Shown here piece by piece: positions 63,912 to 64,000 of a stretch of 64,000 nucleotides of DNA; the stretch's first letter is position 1; each line of letters begins with the position of its first letter. The stretch comes from Alicyclobacillus sacchari. Its GTDB lineage: Bacteria > Bacillota > Bacilli > Alicyclobacillales > Alicyclobacillaceae. The DNA is taken from positions 203,437 through 267,436 of the forward strand of contig NZ_SORF01000003.1 in the NCBI RefSeq assembly GCF_004366795.1, given 5' to 3'. The notes below the pieces were generated by a model that ran no database searches, was not told the origin of the DNA, and saw nothing but the letters and a program-made list of their open reading frames with translations. The position numbers and the translations under genes are program-made.

Positions 63912-64000
63912 TCAACTCATTCTCGCCGTGGACTGTCTCACCACCAGCTTGGGCTCGTAGACGATGGACTGTGGTTCCTCCCCATCCCGTCGCCCACGGT
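63912..64000 (-). CDS. araR: C-terminal end of AraR-type (GntR/LacI) regulator, partial
   Basis: The last 28 codons read DGEEPQSIVYEPKLVVRQST and a short tail to TGA (63914-63912). A final Leu-Val-Val-Arg-x-Ser-Thr strand is how LacI/GalR-type effector domains, including that of AraR, end. The rest of the gene lies beyond the window. Placement directly upstream of araE, with AraR boxes before araE and araB, supports AraR over another LacI protein. Confidence 0.6.
   Translation of the reverse strand, partial: RGRRDGEEPQSIVYEPKLVVRQSTARMS

Overview
The window reads as a chromosomal segment of an endospore-forming, moderately GC-rich Bacillota, most likely Alicyclobacillus or a close relative. 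The evidence is spore-coat genes (CotW- and CotX-like, with a SigK-type promoter), a YjcZ-like mini-protein, Bacillus-type ara genes including araM, a GlnR/TnrA-type box, strong Shine-Dalgarno sites with frequent GTG/TTG starts, an esterase that closely matches Est2 of Alicyclobacillus acidocaldarius as I remember it, and a very large secreted amylase of a type known from that genus. Genus assignment is inference; no rRNA gene is present.

Layout. 1-10.3 kb is housekeeping and sporulation: the end of polX, a coat-protein operon, a PAS histidine kinase whose upstream in-frame part is cut off by a TGA, panE, a polar amino-acid ABC importer, an R. etli-type asparaginase and a diguanylate cyclase. 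10.5-22.9 kb is a starch/maltodextrin region: a 1249-residue secreted GH13 enzyme faces the operon malE-malF-malG-lacI-GH13-GH31, and both promoters carry matching LacI/cre-type operators. 23-32 kb holds an Est2-like esterase with a pirin, a Nudix protein, an MFS carrier, a gluconate-type permease, proBA and an FAH-family hydrolase. 32.2-38.9 kb is a LacI regulator, a sugar ABC importer and a YicI-type alpha-xylosidase, probably for xyloglucan oligosaccharides. 39-42 kb is csoR-copA-copZ. 42-47.6 kb has a family-5 solute-binding protein divergent from an AraC regulator and a GH42 beta-galactosidase. 47.6-49.2 kb is glnB-amtB. 49.4-64 kb is an L-arabinose/arabinan locus, all on the minus strand: araR (partial), araE, araB, araD, araA, araM, an ArsR-like regulator, araN, araP, araQ, abfA. 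An internally deleted IS66 relative sits between the abfA stop codon and its terminator.

How it works together. Extracellular amylase releases oligomers. CUT1-type ABC importers (maltodextrin, xylosyl-oligosaccharide, arabino-oligosaccharide) bring them in, and cytoplasmic GH13, GH31, GH42 and GH51 enzymes finish hydrolysis. Arabinose then passes through AraA-AraB-AraD. None of the three CUT1 systems has its own ATPase here, so a shared MsmX-type ATPase elsewhere is expected. In four ABC clusters the binding-protein gene is followed at once by a strong stem-loop. The least explained elements are the ArsR-like regulator with its perfect 17+4+17 bp palindrome, the stop-interrupted kinase, and the substitutions at conserved GH13 positions in the large amylase.
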